This document shows positions 62,661-64,000 of a DNA stretch of 64,000 bases, piece after piece. Origin of the DNA: Adiantum capillus-veneris (Eukaryota > Streptophyta > Polypodiopsida > Polypodiales > Pteridaceae). Location: NCBI GenBank assembly GCA_014529385.2, contig CM043954.1, positions 99,222,747-99,286,746 on the forward strand, given 5' to 3'. Below the pieces are notes generated by a model. That model was not told the DNA's origin. It searched no databases and saw only the letters and a list, made by a program, of their open reading frames with translations. Both the position numbers and the translations under genes were made by a program. Each line of letters opens with the position of its first letter. The stretch's first letter is position 1.

Positions 62661-63230
62661 AATATCTGTCTTGATTTATATCTTTGCTATCACAATTTAT
62701 TGTATCCATTGCAGCAGCAAGTAGTTAAAAAATGGTCCATTGGAGTGGATACATGACTGTGAAGATGTTTTTGATAGAGTCAAAGAAGTTTTAAGTACAC
62801 TACATATTATGCAAGCTCTTGATTGGGAAAAGGAATTCTTTGTTAATCCATCAGTGGGAGATGATGCCATGGGGGCTATGTGGTTGCAAAGAGGGAAGGA
62901 ATATCAGTATATGAAGCATGTTCATTATGCTAGTAGAGTGAAGACTCCTCTTGAAAGAGATTACTAAAATATTGAATTGGTGAGGACTAATACGGTTTAT
63001 GCTTGCAGACAATTCAGACATTACTTGTTGCAAAAATCGTTCGCTTTTCTTACGAGTTAGTCATTGCTTCCTCAGTTGTTTTTAACGAATCAAATATATC
63101 AAAGATAGTGATGAAATGGGTTATTGAACTTCAAGAGTTTCAGTTCACTCTTTTAGTGGAAGAGAGTACTCGTGCTACCCTAGCAAATTTACTCACTTAT
63201 AAAGAGACTCCTGTTTTAGTTAAGGAAGAG
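62661..63230 (+). pseudogene. Gypsy RNase H (first)
   Basis: Contains F-F-V-N-P-S-V-G-D-D-A-M-G-A (62838-62880), H-Y-A-S-R-V-K-T-P-L-E-R-D-Y, a stop at about 62965, and R-Q-F-R-H-Y-L-L near 63010. The C-terminal part is M-K-W-V-I-E-L-Q-E-F-Q-F (63112) and E-E-S-T-R-A-T-L-A-N-L-L-T-Y-K-E. Confidence 0.82.
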
Positions 63231-63274
63231 GTGGTGCAAAGGAAAAAATTCAAAACTCTTGCCATATCCAACGC

Positions 63275-63397
63275 TTCATTGCTATATTTGATGGCTCTTA
63301 TCAAAGAAGCCATGATGCTTGTTTGGGAGGAATTGTCATTTATGATGCACAAGAAAAACTTGTAAGGAAACAAGGGATGAAACTAAACGCAAAATGA
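63275..63397 (+). pseudogene. Second RNase H-like segment
   Basis: One base out of frame with the preceding stretch, the plus strand reads I-A-I-F-D-G-S-Y, L-G-G-I-V-I-Y-D and E-K-L-V-R-K-Q-G-M-K-L, then stops at 63397. The F-D-G-S strand and G-G-I-V-I-Y hairpin are the start of an RNase H fold. A second RNase H after the first, before integrase, is known in Tat-type gypsy elements. The segment is only about 40 codons and the rest is missing. Confidence 0.6.
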
Positions 63398-63586
63398 AGA
63401 AGCTCCCGGGTGCTAGTGGTGGGAAATAAACTACCCCATGGGCAACGAGAGAGGAGGACGATGAGGAGACAAAGGAGGCGGCACCACCACCACCGAAGCA
63501 TGTAAATCACCACAAATTAAAGTTTTTAAGAATCCCAAGCACCACTCACTAGCAAATGTGCAAGTGACCCCAAACAAACCCAAAGT

Positions 63587-63866
63587 CATCCCAAGATTGC
63601 AAGGGAATTTGCAGTAATTTAGAACTATTAAAATACAACCAAGTTGCTCATTGGACGAGCCCCCTTTGCTCTCACCATGAAGGAAGTGCTCCAAAGTTAT
63701 GGAAATCAATATAAAATGCAATCAATGGTGCTCAAGGAAATTCAAGAAGCTACAGAGGCCCACATTAGAGTGTTGTGCTGGAGGATACCAATCTTTGTGC
63801 ATACATGCAAAGAGAGTGACTATACAACCAAAGGACATGAACCTTGCACATCGTTTGAGGCAAGAC
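63587..63866 (+). pseudogene. Histone H3-like pseudogene
   Basis: The first frame (63587-63780) reads H-P-K-I-A-R-E-F, two stops, then T-T-K-L-L-I-G-R-A-P-F and, 25 residues on, I-Q-E-A-T-E-A-H, the same spacing as in H3 between its P-F and Q-E-A-A-E. A second frame gives E-D-T-N-L-C-A (63781-63801), and a third gives I-H-A-K-R-V-T-I-Q-P-K-D (63801 onward), an H3 hallmark; one missing A explains the last shift. A charged tail (K-L-P-G-A-S-G-G-K) may begin near 63390 in a possible N-terminal region. No canonical H3 tail (A-R-T-K-Q) is visible. The helix-1 region is quite divergent, so a variant H3, even centromeric, is possible. Confidence 0.72.
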
Positions 63867-64000
63867 TTCAAGCCTAGCCACAGTGAAACTCATCTTTATT
63901 GTATTACCCACCCTACCTTTGTAACCAAACATTTTGTTCATGATCAAAGGATTTAAGGTTTTGTATCTTCTGTGTCCATAATCAATTAACTTCTTTATAT
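63867..64000. other. No gene recognised
   Basis: Downstream of the H3-like reading the sequence continues without a supported feature to the window end. Confidence 0.6.

Larger units (their letters stand above)
59401..63397 (+). mobile_element. Gypsy element copy 2: leader, gag, PR, RT, RNase H, second RNase H start
   Basis: Longer copy of the element at 38325-40099. Plus-strand order is leader, gag, CCHC, protease, RT, RNase H and then a second RNase H-like beginning, where it stops without an integrase. All genes are broken. Its RNase H (F-F-V-N-P-S-V-G-D-D-A) and the second RNase H-like piece recall the Tat-type gypsy layout. Confidence 0.85.

Overview
This window reads as intergenic DNA of a land plant with a large, repeat-rich nuclear genome. 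Both Ty1/copia and Ty3/gypsy (chromovirus) elements are present, two primer-binding sites match the usual plant initiator-Met tRNA type, a CACTA-type terminus is visible, and (GA)n tracts are long. I see no intact host gene, rRNA, tRNA or CRISPR array. Nearly every coding region is a decayed piece of a mobile element. The exception is one LINE-type ORF that is open over its whole length. The LINE and the unusual transposase-like and gag-like remnants suggest something other than a well-studied crop (fern, lycophyte or gymnosperm are possible), but the sequence does not settle this.

Layout. 1-5.6 kb: a plus-strand copia element with an internal gag-to-integrase deletion, interrupted by a 1345-bp DNA-transposon-like insertion flanked by TTAA. 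6.4-6.6 kb: tandem repeat. 6.7-9.1 kb: a deletion derivative of a minus-strand chromovirus. 9.1-15.7 kb: small structures (hairpins, microsatellites, a long inverted-repeat element, a CACTA end, an antisense coding remnant). 15.7-24.5 kb: the main minus-strand chromovirus, in order LTR, chromodomain, integrase, RNase H, RT, protease, gag, PBS, LTR. 25.2-36.3 kb: an ~11-kb minus-strand LTR element with gag-like and protease-like decayed coding but no RT that I can find; a promoter-bearing LTR-like repeat and a pair of related small ORFs lie in its leader. 37.2-38.1 kb: antisense copia gag. 38.3-40.1 kb: a gypsy leader/gag fragment with a 696-bp mini copia element inserted in it (5-bp target duplication CCTTT), followed by a 1-kb repeat whose inverted copy is at 58.2-59.4 kb. 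42.6-43.7 kb: a broken gene of an uncharacterised DDE-like family. 43.8-50.8 kb: more LTR-like and gag-like debris. 50.8-55.7 kb: an LTR-like region apparently split by the LINE. 56-57 kb: a minus-strand LTR-like unit. 59.4-63.4 kb: a second, longer copy of the gypsy element (gag, PR, RT, RNase H, then a second RNase H-like start). 63.6-63.9 kb: a histone H3-like pseudogene.

The relations are mainly those of nested insertion. Intact or near-intact insertion boundaries give a relative order: host copia before its TTAA insertion, gypsy leader before the mini copia, and the surrounding LTR-like DNA before the LINE. The most unusual items are the transposase-like pseudogene, the H3-like pseudogene, the repeat-module gag protein of the 25-36 kb element, and the open LINE with a short-tandem-repeat 3' tail.
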